NCBI GenBank assembly: GCA_015499985.1
Contig: JAAAUF010000740.1
Span: 1-20,942, forward strand
DNA from: Haplosporangium gracile
Taxonomy: Eukaryota > Mortierellomycota > Mortierellomycetes > Mortierellales > Mortierellaceae
Reading direction: 5' to 3'
Length of the DNA stretch: 20,942 bases
Part shown: piece by piece, positions 9,801-20,602 of the stretch
Layout: each line of letters opens with the position of its first letter
Position numbering within the stretch: position 1 is the stretch's first letter
The notes under the pieces: model-generated
Told to the model about the DNA's origin: nothing
Database searches by the model: none
The model's input: the letters and a program-made list of their open reading frames with translations, nothing else
Made by a program: the position numbers and the translations under genes

Positions 9801-12113
9801 ATAGGGGGGTGTGTGTGTGTGTGTGTGTGAATCTAAGTGTAAACAAACGCTTGGAGGTGCATAGTGCATTTTGCTTGGCGCACTAAGAAGGGAGGGCAAC
9901 ATACCATTGGGGTTCTGAAACATCTCTTGGATGTGCGGGGGCAAGAGCGGTGGATAGGTGCGCGAGAGGGCTGTGGTCAGCAGGCCAGCGACGGTATCGA
10001 TACGCATCATCTTGACCGAGAAGAGATGTGCCTTGTGAGGGTTCGCTAGCATCGACAGGGCCGCCTCGACGGAAGGGCCATGGAATGCATTTCTGAACAG
10101 ATGTGGATGTCTTAGTCCTGTTGTTTGTTTACCAATTATGTCGGGAAAATAAAATAAAAATAACGTTCATGCCCACATGCAAGCACGCGTCCGTCAGGGT
10201 AAAGAGATGGTATCACAAAGGATGGGCAGGGACAGAGAAGGAACGGGAAGAAAATGTAAAAAAAAAAATCGAGATGGTGGCTGGTTAGTCAATGCGCAAG
10301 GAAGAAGAACAGTAACAACGTGGGAAGGAAGGCGTCGTTTGTGTTCCCGTCGACCATCTCTCTTTCCCTCATTCCGCTACACAAATCGCCGTTTTTGTAG
10401 ATGCATTTGCAATTAGCATTTGTTGTTTACCTCGGAGCTTGATTTCTTCGATACAACTCATGATCACACGGTGTGAAAACTGAATGGGCATTTGCTCCAA
10501 CACGGGCAAGACTTCTTGCTTAGTCGCCGTCATCGTGTTCATCCTATGGAGAAAAAAGTTCCGTTGGGTAGACAAGAACAGAAACCCCGAGGAGGGATAA
10601 AAACAAATACAGGAAGTTAGTAAAAAAAAAAAGGAGGCATTGCGAAAAATGAATATTAGCGAAATCGTTGAGAGATGGTAGCTGCTGTCTCATGAAATAG
10701 CCAAAACGTGTTCAGACCCCATTCCTAATGTAGATGACCACAAACCCACCTCTCAACCTTTTTGTTGAAGAATAACTACCCATGCAACCATCATTCAAAT
10801 ATTAATAGCCACTTTGCTACGTAATAAAAGGGGCGAGCGAGTGGTTGTGGTAGTCAACTCTTCACTCTGTCCATCTCTCTCAATTGACAAAATCAAAAAA
10901 GAGCAGATGCGTAAACCCGTGGGGCAGAATGAGTCGACCACGAATAGCTTTTTTCGCATTAGGAGCACAGAGGTCGATTTTTGGATATAGGAACAAGAAA
11001 AGAGCATATACTGACGTGTGTATGATGCTTTTAAGACGGGGGAGAATATGTTCAATGAGAGAGATGGTTGTGTGGTTGAGGGTTGGTGAAGTTATGCAAT
11101 GATACACACATGCATTAACGCAAAAAAAGGGGGGAAGAGACAAAAAAAGTAAACTAGTGAATAAAGCAGAGCCAGGGACAGGAACCAGGGACAAGGAACG
11201 AATCACAAACAGGAAATAGGGCTTGAGCCAAAGACTACCCATCAGTGAATCTGTACATCCACCAAGGACGAGGGCCGAGTGCAATGTCTCATAGCGGGAA
11301 AATGGGGATTGAGGAATCGTGAGGGGAAGGGAATGGAGTGGTAATGAGTAACCAACAGGGAGAGAGAGATGGGCGGACAGGATCTCACTACTGTCTGTGT
11401 CTCAATGCCAATATCTGAATGCATTAGCAAACACACTTTGGAAGTGGTACATGGTGTACATTGGATGAGTGCATGGGCGCATTGATTGCTGAATGAATAG
11501 AAAGAGCATTGATCAATTTTGAAGTGACACAGATAGAGTTGAATATTACTAACTCTATATTATTATATCATTTTCAAATGATGAAAGGATGGGGGATGAA
11601 AGTGGGTCCCTGTTCTTTGTTCCTGGACTGATGATTGATGGACGATGGTTTGTTTGGTTTGTTGGACGGTTCTAAGACCGAATTCAGGAACACTCTTTTC
11701 TTTGTTGTCGTCTCACGCCCACGCTCATACACACGCTCATACACACAGAAAATAACGCGGCATGGGTCAAACATCGAATGAATTCAATTTACAATTTACA
11801 CAATAACAATTACCATTGTATCCATCCCATCCATTCACCATCGCACAAAGACAACAAAAAACAAATAAACAGTAGCAGTAAGCAATTAGAGTGAGCACAA
11901 CAGCAACCGTTGGAGAGGAAACAGAAACAATTACCACCAAGCAAGCAATAATACCAGAAAACAAAAAATAGAGATCCTATCCTCCTAATATTCTTTCACA
12001 CCCCTTGTACACAGGCAAGTGAAGAAGGCGAGGGGTCCTGTTTGTCTTTGTCGTTGTGCTGCTCACTTATTACACAATAGGCTACTTTCTTACCTATGGG
12101 ACCCCTTGTTCAT
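6838..12113 (-). CDS. Divergent RhoGAP-domain protein with acidic and coiled-coil tail, four coding exons
   Basis: Proposed exons are 12113-12094, 10543-10431, 10117-9905 and 9407-6838; all joins keep frame and sum to 972 codons. The first exon is the least certain: translation could instead start at the ATG at 10542. Residues ~13-205 resemble a RhoGAP fold: SHRVIMSCIEEIKLRG, HPHLFRNAFHG (Arg53 in the arginine-finger place), TVAGLLTTALSRTYPPLL, LLGMLPELNRYLFVEILDVC, then HNQISHSKLAVFPGS. RhoGAPs stimulate GTP hydrolysis by Rho/Rac/Cdc42 and set cell polarity. Usual supporting residues look changed (Lys to Thr92, Arg to Ser96, Asn to Ser164), so activity may be weak; a relation to the GAP-like Msb1/Mug8 fungal polarity proteins is possible but untested. 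Then follow an acidic region, a charged coiled coil (~554-589), helical acidic motifs (~604-630 and ~929-956) and disordered stretches. No membrane segment is seen. Confidence 0.82.
9408..9904 (-). other. Intron 3 of the RhoGAP-like gene (497 nt)
   Basis: The donor is AATG|GTATGT and the acceptor ends ACTATTAG. A TACTAAT branch-like site lies at 9441-9447, about 35 nt upstream of the acceptor. The codon split across it reads G|GC (Gly116), which restores one continuous RhoGAP domain between FQNPN and RFFFELLG. Confidence 0.85.
9809..9828. repeat. (GT)n dinucleotide microsatellite
   Basis: About ten GT units follow a short G run. The repeat sits within intron 3 of the RhoGAP-like gene and does not touch coding sequence. 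Confidence 0.9.
10118..10430 (-). other. Intron 2 of the RhoGAP-like gene (313 nt)
   Basis: The donor is CGAG|GTAAAC and the acceptor is CAACAACAG|GAC. The split codon reads G|GA (Gly45), so the protein runs from EEIKLRG straight into LRHPHLFRNAFHG with spacing expected for the first helices of a RhoGAP domain. A more proximal CAG at 10099 was excluded because it breaks the frame. Confidence 0.75.
10544..12093 (-). other. Proposed intron 1 of the RhoGAP-like gene (1550 nt)
   Basis: The acceptor TTTTTTCTCCATAG at 10544 is backed by a perfect TACTAAC branch site at 10616-10622 on the minus strand, with no other AG in between, so an intron ends here. The paired donor CATAG|GTAAGA at 12093 is strong and its frame fits (AG|G, Arg7, then M-N-T-M-T). 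The pairing is inferred: a closer donor or a 5' UTR exon is possible. The interior shows no convincing exon. Confidence 0.5.
11720..11746. repeat. Short tandem repeat, unit acgctcatacac
   Basis: Two near-perfect copies of a 12-nt unit lie side by side. They fall inside the proposed long first intron of the RhoGAP-like gene; no function is apparent. Confidence 0.7.
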
Positions 12114-12526
12114 GGCTGGACGGAGTTTTTTGTGTGATAAGGGTAGGAGTGGTTACAGTTGATTGAGGTGTTGCTGAGTAGTGAAGGGTAGGTGTGAGCA
12201 AAAAATCCGAGATGGTGTTGACTGTGAATGAAAAGGTGTACTATGTTGCCGAAAGTATTGGGTTGATATAATTTTGCTCTCGAGTGAAAAAAGAAGGGTG
12301 AGTGACGGTTGAGAAGAGGAAAGGGTGTTGTCGAGAAAAAGGTCCGAAGGGGATTGGTGTTTTGTGTTGGAGGAGGTGGTATTATTAGTGGTAGTAAGGT
12401 AAGTGAGGGTATTAAATGTGTATTAGGTAATGTGAGTGAGTGCGAGTGTGGTTGTGTGTATGTATGAGTGAGTGCAAGTGAATGAGAAAAGTGAACAAAA
12501 ATTACAGAATGAAATGAGTGAAGAGT

Positions 12527-12552
12527 AAATGAATGAATGAATGAATGAATGA
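12527..12552. repeat. (AATG)n tetranucleotide microsatellite
   Basis: About six and a half AATG units lie in tandem within the purine-rich stretch upstream of the RhoGAP-like gene. The complementary strand reads CATT and would encode an HSFI-type repeat, which I regard as a translation artefact. Confidence 0.85.
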
Positions 12553-12741
12553 ACAAGAAGAAGAAGGAAAGAGAAGAAGGGAAGAGAAGAGAAGAAGAGA
12601 CGAAATGAAGTAAAAGTGTGAAATAGGGAAAAGAAGGGGTGGTGTGCCGTTGCGAGTTGAAATAAAAAAAAACTAATGTGTAGGGAAGGGGGTAAGAAGG
12701 AAGGAGGAAGGAAGAAAGGACGGGGACAGCGTGAATAAGTG

Positions 12742-12810
12742 AAAGTAGAGTAAAGTAAATGTAAAAGTAGAGTAAAGTAAATGTAAAAGTAAAAGTAAAA
12801 GTAAAAAGGA
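12742..12810. repeat. 22-nt tandem duplication followed by (GTAAAA)n
   Basis: A 22-nt unit beginning aaagtagagtaaag is present twice in perfect tandem (12742-12763 and 12764-12785). It continues into several degenerate aaagt/gtaaaa units. It is a simple expansion in AT-rich purine DNA. Confidence 0.85.
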
Positions 12811-13300
12811 GGTGAACACAAGAACGTCGTGTTGAAGATGCTTGCTGGTCTGTGTCAATCCTTTGTCTAATCGATCAAGCCTATTGAAAGGAAAAAACAG
12901 CGTGCAGAATACAAGAAGGTGGACGCGCCACGACGGTTGGATGACGAGTGCGAGTAGATGCAGAGAGCGGGAATGGACAGGGTACTCTTTTCAACAATAA
13001 GGCGATGCCTTGGGTATGGTGGAAGAGGGATAACTACAACAATAGTCAATGGTAAAGGTGATAATACAGAGAGAAATGTCGTGAGGTTACAACGACAAAG
13101 ACGATGGTCGTGAAGAAAAACGAACTTTTGATGGTAGAGATGAGTTGCGGCAATCATAGACAAGAACAATGGGGATGGTGGATGGGATTTCCAAACCACT
13201 GCCCATTCGCTTTCAAACAAAGTGCTCTCACTCACTAGCCTCATAATTCATAATCCCTATCCATAGCCCAAAACAAAACACACTCACTCAAACACTCATA

Positions 13301-16300
13301 AAAACCAAGACGAGACGAGGGGAACAACTATTCAACTGCTCACTTTCTTCCTTGTCGCTTTTACCCAGTGCGGTCACCATCGAGTTGTGCCCTTTTTTTA
13401 TTTCTCTCTTTCTCTATTCCTCCCTATCCCTCCTCGTTTTCGACTCCTGTTTCCCTCGGGGCAATTACAAAACTTGGATTCAAGGACGTGTGAGCACTCG
13501 GCCTATTGACTATCCTCCTCCTTTTCCTCTCTCTTACACCAGAAATAAAAAAAAATGTGCGGGTTGTGTGCCATAAGTGTGATCCAAAACAACAGCAACC
13601 AAAGTTCGTTGCTATAATTAAGGTACAACGAATCCATCATTCACCCATAAGGGCTGTACGATGACCGAGGCGAATGTGTGAGAGTACGAAAACAAAACAA
13701 CAAATAAAACAAACATAAATTGGTGTTTGGGAACTGAGGAATCAGAGAGAGACAGACAGACGATAGAATAACATGTCGCACAAAGGTACAAGGGAAACTA
13801 AATAGGTACAAAACGGAGAGCAAACGAATGTATGAATGAAAAAAGTGGACAAAAGATAGGGGAAGGGGAGACACAAGAACAACAGCGAAGACAAAGGGTG
13901 AGAAACGAGGGAGGAGGGAGAGGAGAAGGGAGCTACTTCCGCCCCCTTCAGCCCGTCCGATTCTCGGTTGCTGGGGTGCCGCTTTGATCGCCTTTCTTTT
14001 TCGTTCTAATTACCTTACCGCCTTGCCTTGTCTTGCCCTGCCACGCCCTGCCTGTCCCCATGCATCCATCGCCACACCACATCAAGGAACGCCGCGGACT
14101 AAAAGTAACCACCCCCATGTATCGACAATCAGTTCCTTTTCCTTTCCTTTCCTTTCCGTCCTGGCTTGATTGTTCTTCTTGGACTAACCCGATGAAGTGT
14201 GTTTTGGACTGGGTGCAGTCAGCTCTCTCACGTTGTATGAATAATTCTTGCGCAATCGGTGTTGTTTTTGTTTGCTCTCATCCTCGTTTTTATCGTTGTC
14301 GTTGCTGGTCGACATCTTAGCCTGGATTTTTCGTTGCAAAAATGCTCAACATGTGTTGAGAACAAACAAACAAAGAACGACGTCAGCTCCGCCCGCTGCC
14401 CCTTCATCTCTTTTGTGCTCAGTTCTGACATATCCCTTGCCTTTTTGTTCCTTTCCTTGATTGCAATTGAACAATGGGGTGCTTTATCGATATCGATCCA
14501 TCTCTGCACAGTAGATAATACTCGTTCTCATCCCCCGATCGTGTCATCAAGCAAGGCATGCTGACAATAGATTGCATATTCCACTTAATGTATCCATCAC
14601 ATACCTTTGTACCTACCAGCCAACCAGCTCGGCGAATGAAATGAAACGTTTTTTATTATTTGGTATACTCATTAGTGTCTACAACGTGGTTGCTACATTT
14701 CTTGACAAGAATAGAAAAATGAAGAAGAACGGATGGGTAGAAGCAAGATTTAAAATCAAAACGTAATAGGAGTGGAAGGTGCGGAGGGTGCAGCGAGGCG
14801 AAGAGGGCGGAGAGGCGAGAGGAGGGGCCGTGTGGCAAAATTGCAACAAGTCCGACACCTCAGGCACAAAAGGCACAGACGAGTAAGGGGGGCCAGGCCA
14901 AGTACTCTGGCACCGGTACCCTTTTTGTTTCTTCTCCTCGCATTTTTCTTCCGAACTGGACGCGTTTCGAAAAAAAAAACCCCCCCCAACGGGGAAAGCC
15001 AGCGACAGGCACGCAAAAAGGAGATGCGGGAAACGGTGAAAACAGTAATAACAGGGAAATAGTGGTCGGGCTCCATCCTTGTTGCTACCCTGACGTCTCT
15101 CCTTTTTCTTGAACAAAGGAAGACTGGGACAGGGATCCCATACACAGCACAAAACGCATAAACATATGTATGTACTGAACATACAGACACGCAAACGAAC
15201 TTACCCCCTTGCTGACACAATTGTCGTAAACACAACATACGTACTTATCCGTCCCTTGGTCAAGATGTTTATTTCTATTTTCGACACTTCGTCTCGCCCT
15301 TTACAAAAACAAAAATGGCAAAGGACGGGGAGGAGGAGCAACAAAAAAAAAAGGAAGTGCGAATAAGCAAACGATTAGCCAGGAAGTCGGTGTGTGGCGG
15401 AGATTCGTTCTAGACTACTACTCTGGCTCCTTCTTCCAGATCTTTACTCTTCCTTTTTCTTTGTTGTTGTCGTTTTCAGATCCAGACAGCGAGAGAAGGA
15501 ACGGAGCAGAACGTGAAGTTGCTGGTTGTGGTTGAGGCAAGGAGGAAGGAGAAGGGGAGGGTATATCCAGTAAGGGCTTAGTCGACAAAACGTGCGACGC
15601 GCAGATTGGGAGAAATGAAAAAAAAAGGATTCCCTTTTTCTCCCTTCCTCAACCTTTCTCATGACTGAGCTTCATACGTTTTCATGAAGTATTATTAATA
15701 CGCCCTCTAGCATTTCCTTTGCGCATAGGGATAGCATAGGGAGCTTGAAAGAGCTTGTTCTGACATATATCCCTCCTACTTGCTCAATTGCTTGTGCTTG
15801 GTAAAATGGGTGGCAGTGAATCAGGGTTGGGCGAATTACCCTCGCCAGCGACAATAGGCTACCACCAGATTACAGTTCATCAGACTTCATTTTTTTTTTG
15901 TTCCTATCAAGTGTTCGTGTCAATAGTTTTCATGTGTCAAAAAACAAACACGAACCCCAACATCGTCATGAAAGCTGAGCTCCTGTTACTTGTCTCGTTC
16001 TGTTATTCAACTCAAAACGGACTCTGTTCTCCTTCGGTCCTGATCTACGCCCAGCCTTGAATGCATACACAAAACAAGGGTCCATCCACTCTCTTTGTAT
16101 GTCCCTTACACACTTCCGTGTCCCCCCCTTTTTTTTTGGCAGGCTTTTCAAACCTCCAAACCCGACCCTGCTCAAATGACGACTGCCTCGTTCATGTTTT
16201 TTTTGGGCACAGCCTTCCCCTTCCCTTGCTTGCTCCTTCATCCCCGTCAATCACCTTTGGTCGACACTCCCATTGTTCATCAAAATGATACCTTTATGCT

Positions 16301-19107
16301 GCCCCTCTTTGGTTAAACCCACCGTCCTGCTCTCAAATGAACCGAACATTTCTAGCTTATATTCAATTTTTTTATGGGCCGTAATCTGGACAGTAAACAA
16401 GAGAGATCAGGATCCGCCATGTGTCGCTGCTTGGGCTGAGAAAGAAATCGAAAAAAAAGAAGGTTGGCCGAGATGCGCTGTAATCCCAAAGTGACGAAAT
16501 TGGCATGTCATTACTTGAACCCGGCTTAGAATACATCGATCGGGGTTCCTGAATGACAGGCAGAGAGATGGCCTGGAGGGTTGGGGGAGAAGTGAGCCAG
16601 AATGGAAATGGAGGGAGATGGACATTATTATGAGCCACCATTCTTTTCAGATATGGGCTCTCATCACCAACGCCCTGATCCTTTTTTTTTTCTGCACTCC
16701 TAGCTGGGTCGGGGTCCCCGCCAGCCTTTGCTCCGAGGTTACCCCCCTCCCTTTTCCTTTCTTCGTCTTGCACAAAACGCTCTCAGTTTCTTGCTTTTCT
16801 GCAGTTCATAAAATCGATGCAGCTAGATAGGGGGTCTCATTCTAGGTGAGGAGAAATGATTGTATGCAATTAAGAAAAGGCAGATTGCAATCAATTACTG
16901 AGAAATGTGTATGTGCTTCTATCCTTATTTGCATCACCACCATATAAAAAATGAATGTATGAGCTTGCACTCTCTTCGATTTGAGCGATGGCCATTTGGC
17001 ATATTTTTCGGTTCCGCTCGGAGGAAAGAGGAGTAGACAGAACAGAGCCAGGACAAAGGGCAAAGGGAAAAGAGTTATGCATGCAATGTGCACTTGTCTC
17101 AGATCCATAGCCCAATAGCCCACAAATATATCGCTCACGGAGTTGTGGTAAGAGCGAGTATGTTTGGGGAAAATGGAGTAAAGAGGCATAAGTTAATGGT
17201 CGGTATCATAGAAATATATCCCTTTTCATTTTGCGCAGACCAAAGTCTCAAACCTTCGACTTCCTTTGTCAGATCTACTTTCCTGCTTTCTTCTATCCCC
17301 CCACTCCTTACTCTTCGTACTTCAGCCCTTCATTCCTTCCATCTCGTTTTTTTATTGCTATATTTACTCTCAAGGCCCAAGTCCAAGGGAGAAGCAAGTG
17401 ACACCAACACAACATTACACCAACACATGCATACAAAACAATGCATACATCCATGCAGCATGGCAAAGAATCAAATAAACGCCACGTTTTTTAGACTGCA
17501 CGAAAACAAACAGCCAGTCAATTGATTAGAAAATCGAATAGATGTACAGTACACTACTACACGCTACAAGAGGATACCCTTTGAGTACTTTGTTGCTATG
17601 GAAATACCATAAAAAGGCCTCCCTCGAGTATACTTACTAATAGTTTATCGTTGTTGACTTTTGTGGATCTGACCATGTAGTTTTTATAAAACATTATGTC
17701 TTGGGATTAAAATGGTCAAAAGACTGAGTATAGACGCATGGAAATGTTGACAAGACAACAATTTGCATACTTCATTGATACTTTTCACACTCCCATTTTC
17801 TTCACTATCAAAAAGTTATTTTCAACATTCACTTATTAATGAGGATTTACATTATTTGATCTTGAGAACGCTCCAGTTTAGTTTTAAAACAGATTGATAG
17901 AAAACTGGCCGAGAAAAATGCAAAATAACCCCTTGGCCTTTACAAAAAAAAAAAAAGCCTCCTGCTCCTACTGATACTCCTCTGTCTTGATCTTTCTCGC
18001 TTTTTTAAATACAGTTATCTGTTTTACAATAATGATTGGCACACTGTAATACGATTTTCAAAAGTTCTGTAAGATGTTTACTTCAAAGGTGGAGTAGAAT
18101 TGTATCAATAGGTTTGATGGATCATTGAAAACAGAATCGACAGTTTCTGCCTTCGCTGTTACGCATTGTTCATTTTTTTGCGCAAAGGAGAATATTGACT
18201 ATGAACGTATTTTAGACGACAGTCTCTTTTGTTTCATAGAGTGCTGCCATGGCACCATAGACGTTGGGTACTAATCGATGTTCTTAAAGCACTGACAAGG
18301 GTGCTTACCTTACGTTGTTACAAGCAGAGCCTGAATGCAAAAAAGCGACATTCAGTCATCTCGGCATAAAATTGCCCAATGCACGCATTCAAGCAGGTCG
18401 TGTAAGGTTTATTCATTTACCCTATGGACTTGATGAAGATAATGCGTATCTTTCCACTGCTACATCAATTGCGTCGGTCTAGAACATCATTGTGTCTCCG
18501 TAGGTACTAATAGTTAGACGGTGCAGTGTGAAGACAGAGATTAGAATTTTAAGGTCATATTAATGTCGAGAACTACGTGCGTCTATTATTCCTTGATGTG
18601 GAGTTGTCGTAAGGCGATGTTTTTTACAACATAAAGTGGGATCCATGACCAGGGATCTAAGATTCATACTACAAATCCAGAGATGTTTAGACAACGTTTT
18701 TGTTATTCTCAACTACCCTTTTTTGCAAACATGTTGTCACTTTGGTCTGTAGCCCCTTTTACTTCCTTTCTTTTAAAGTTTGTTCTTTTGACTCCCAATG
18801 TTTCTCTGCACTCATGACAACCATTTGTAATATCAGCAGAAGGAGGGGAGCAGATAAGAGCAGGAGGCAGAAACGGATGGTGTTTATTATACAGAGAGAG
18901 GGGGTGTTTATACCAGTGTACAAGGGCGCAGTGATGGAGGCTTGGGAATGATGGCAATGCGTGAGACTGGTGGCAATGCAGGAGACAGTCTATAATACTG
19001 TCACACCATTGCCGTATCCGATATTTATTAACGAAACGTGCAAAAGTGATATTTCGTTCTTTCTCTCATTCCCACCATCCACTATAAATCAAGCAGCACC
19101 TCCCATT
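13301..19107. other. Gene-poor region without a supported gene
   Basis: About 5.8 kb in which I cannot support any protein-coding gene or structured RNA. The longest open frames (for example 14679-15194 minus, 16372-16773 minus, 17088-17525 plus) are low in complexity, lack recognisable motifs and do not link through splice sites into a coherent protein. The DNA alternates between polypurine blocks (about 13670-13935, 14700-14840) and polypyrimidine blocks (about 13340-13460, 13985-14200, 16080-16260, 17260-17360). The part from 17520 to 18700 is more balanced in composition and holds short protein-like fragments of uncertain meaning near 18098-18481. Confidence 0.55.
14134..14157. repeat. 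(CCTTT)n pentanucleotide repeat
   Basis: Four or so ctttc-type units occur in tandem within a polypyrimidine block. It follows a stretch of degenerate ccttgccttg/ccctgcc repeats starting near 14018. No gene is attached to it. Confidence 0.7.
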
Positions 19108-19231
19108 ATGCTTTCCTCGAAACCCCTTTCCGCTCCCAATGAAGACTTGAAAGAGCGTTTTCAGGAGCGCAGACAACGCCTAGAGTGCAAAAAGTGTCAT
19201 TCCAAGGGCACCTTCCGTTTTGAAATGAGCG

Positions 19232-19315
19232 GTAAGGATATTTGAGATGTGTACAATTTGTTGGTGTTTGCATATTTTTTTTCCACTTGCCTTGCATTGA
19301 CTGACCTCCCTCCAG
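19232..19315 (+). other. Intron in the transposase relic (84 nt)
   Basis: The donor is AGCG|GTAAGG, the acceptor CTCCCTCCAG, with a TTGACTGAC branch-like site about 15 nt before it. Removal joins G|AA (Glu42) and unites the two halves of the zinc ribbon. Confidence 0.8.
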
Positions 19316-19593
19316 AAGGTAAACCTCGACTCACTTGCTATGCAAGCATTGCTCCCAAGAATGGAGGAAAGTCCAAGAGATGCAATAAGCACGTGAAGGG
19401 CATCGAGAGCTTTTTAGCCGCCAGTTCCTCAAGGATAGATGCGAATGCGACTCCTCCCATGGTTGCTTCACTGGAGTAAGCGATAGCAGAGCGTCAGGCT
19501 AACCATCATGAAGACAGATTTTCCGCGGAGGACAAGCCGGTTCCACCTGTTGAAGCAGCTACTGAAAGTGTGATTATGTTTGAAGATCGTAGT

Positions 19594-19679
19594 GTAAGTG
19601 TTTGTACTTGCTCTTTATTTCCGTTCATGAGATCCAATCCTGAAACTGACATCGGCATATTTTCTTATACATGGATTAG
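19594..19679 (+). other. Intron in the transposase relic (86 nt)
   Basis: The donor is CGTAGT|GTAAGT and the acceptor is ACATGGATTAG. An ACTGAC branch-like site lies near 19644-19650. Splicing is phase 0 and joins MFEDRS to RASVFSKKRRRV. Confidence 0.75.
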
Positions 19680-20298
19680 CGAGCATCAGTTTTTTCAAAG
19701 AAGAGAAGACGAGTCGAGAGCGAAAGCGAAAGCAAAGGCAGAATTACTGAAGAGATCGATGACCACGATGGGTCTGGGTATACATCGAAGAGATAGTGTG
19801 TAGAATTGACGAAGGCAAATAGTACATTGCTTATAGCAGTGACGATGACGAGGAGGCGTCAGAAGTATTAACCACCAGCGAGGAGGAGAGCGAGAGCGCG
19901 ACGATGACGAGAACGAGGAGGAGAGCAAGAACGATACTGTTCGCAAGGCAAATTCCGAAGGCTACGGTATACCTGTCGCCTTCTGTTTTTCCCGATCGGC
20001 GAAAAAGGTGGTTCTCATCGATTAATCTTCTGACTCCTGGCGCGAATCAAGGTGTACTATCACCAGGATTATTCACCGAACGTCGTTTTAATGGATCAGG
20101 GTATTGCCGAGTTCTCGCTATCACATCAACCTTTCCTTCCGCCAAGGTCTTTTATTGCTACTTCCATGTGCTCAAGGCCGTAACAGGACTAATCCTGAGG
20201 CAAAGGATAGTCGCCCTGAATGTTTAGATGAAGCAGGACAGCCTGAGAAGCGGTTGACGGTAGCAAACGCAGCAATACAGGCGGAAGCTGCTTGGAAG

Positions 20299-20411
20299 GT
20301 AAGTGGCATGCATTTTTCTCATTTTTTTATTCAGTAGGTATTGCATCAACATCTACACCTTGTCTCCGCTCTCCTCAATTACCTTAACTTTTATTTATTT
20401 TTTCATTTTAG
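20299..20411 (+). other. Intron in the transposase relic (113 nt)
   Basis: The donor is TGGAAG|GTAAGT and the acceptor is a T-rich CATTTTAG, with CCTTAAC upstream as a branch candidate. Splicing is phase 0 and joins QAEAAWK to FNMLLVREEDL. Conserved intron signals in a broken gene suggest that the decay is recent. Confidence 0.78.
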
Positions 20412-20602
20412 TTCAACATGCTCCTTGTTAGAGAAGAGGACCTTACCAAAGACAACCGTAACATCGACGAGCTCAAGGAAAAATGGAAATATTACGCATT
20501 CTCCGACAGCTGGAACGATACTTTACCGTCGACATGAAGCCAAGGTGGATGTTCGCTCACAGGAAGGACATCGTCGCGTCCCATGACCTTTTGGCACGGT
20601 CG

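Larger units (their letters stand above)
12114..13300 (-). promoter_or_regulatory. Likely 5' UTR/promoter region of the RhoGAP-like gene
   Basis: The sequence upstream of the proposed start at 12113 is strongly purine-rich on the plus strand, that is pyrimidine-rich on the gene's sense strand, down to about 12820. The same bias marks the 5' region of the polyQ gene. Open frames here translate only to His/Ser/Phe-rich low-complexity peptides. No clear TATA element can be assigned, so this is a positional call. Confidence 0.35.

Noticed and set aside
10094..10430. Shorter acceptor (CTGTTCAG, ending at 10099 in plus coordinates) for RhoGAP-like exon 3
   Set aside because: Used with the donor at 10430 it shifts the frame to a stop; the acceptor ending at 10118 keeps frame and adds LRHPHLFR, which fits the domain.
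14679..15238. Two overlapping minus-strand open frames of 171 and 160 codons
   Set aside because: Cys/Phe/Ser- and Arg/Pro-rich translations in overlapping frames without motifs; typical of skewed non-coding DNA.
16095..16316. Open frame preceded by a T-run and GGCAG, like a 3' splice site
   Set aside because: No matching upstream exon or donor was found, and all frames across the region are similarly unconvincing.
16490..16560. Possible tRNA-like T-arm (GGGTTCAAGT on the minus strand)
   Set aside because: No pairing stem around it and no matching A-box or acceptor stem at the right distance.
17088..17525. Plus-strand open frame of 145 codons with an intron-like interval at about 17149-17239
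   Set aside because: Donor and acceptor look fair, but the flanking translations are low in complexity, without motifs or a clear continuing exon.
19796..19836. Possible 41-nt intron (GTGTGT...TTATAG) in the transposase relic
   Set aside because: Too short and with a poor donor; a nonsense codon plus a one-base shift near 19820 explains it equally well in an element already broken several times.
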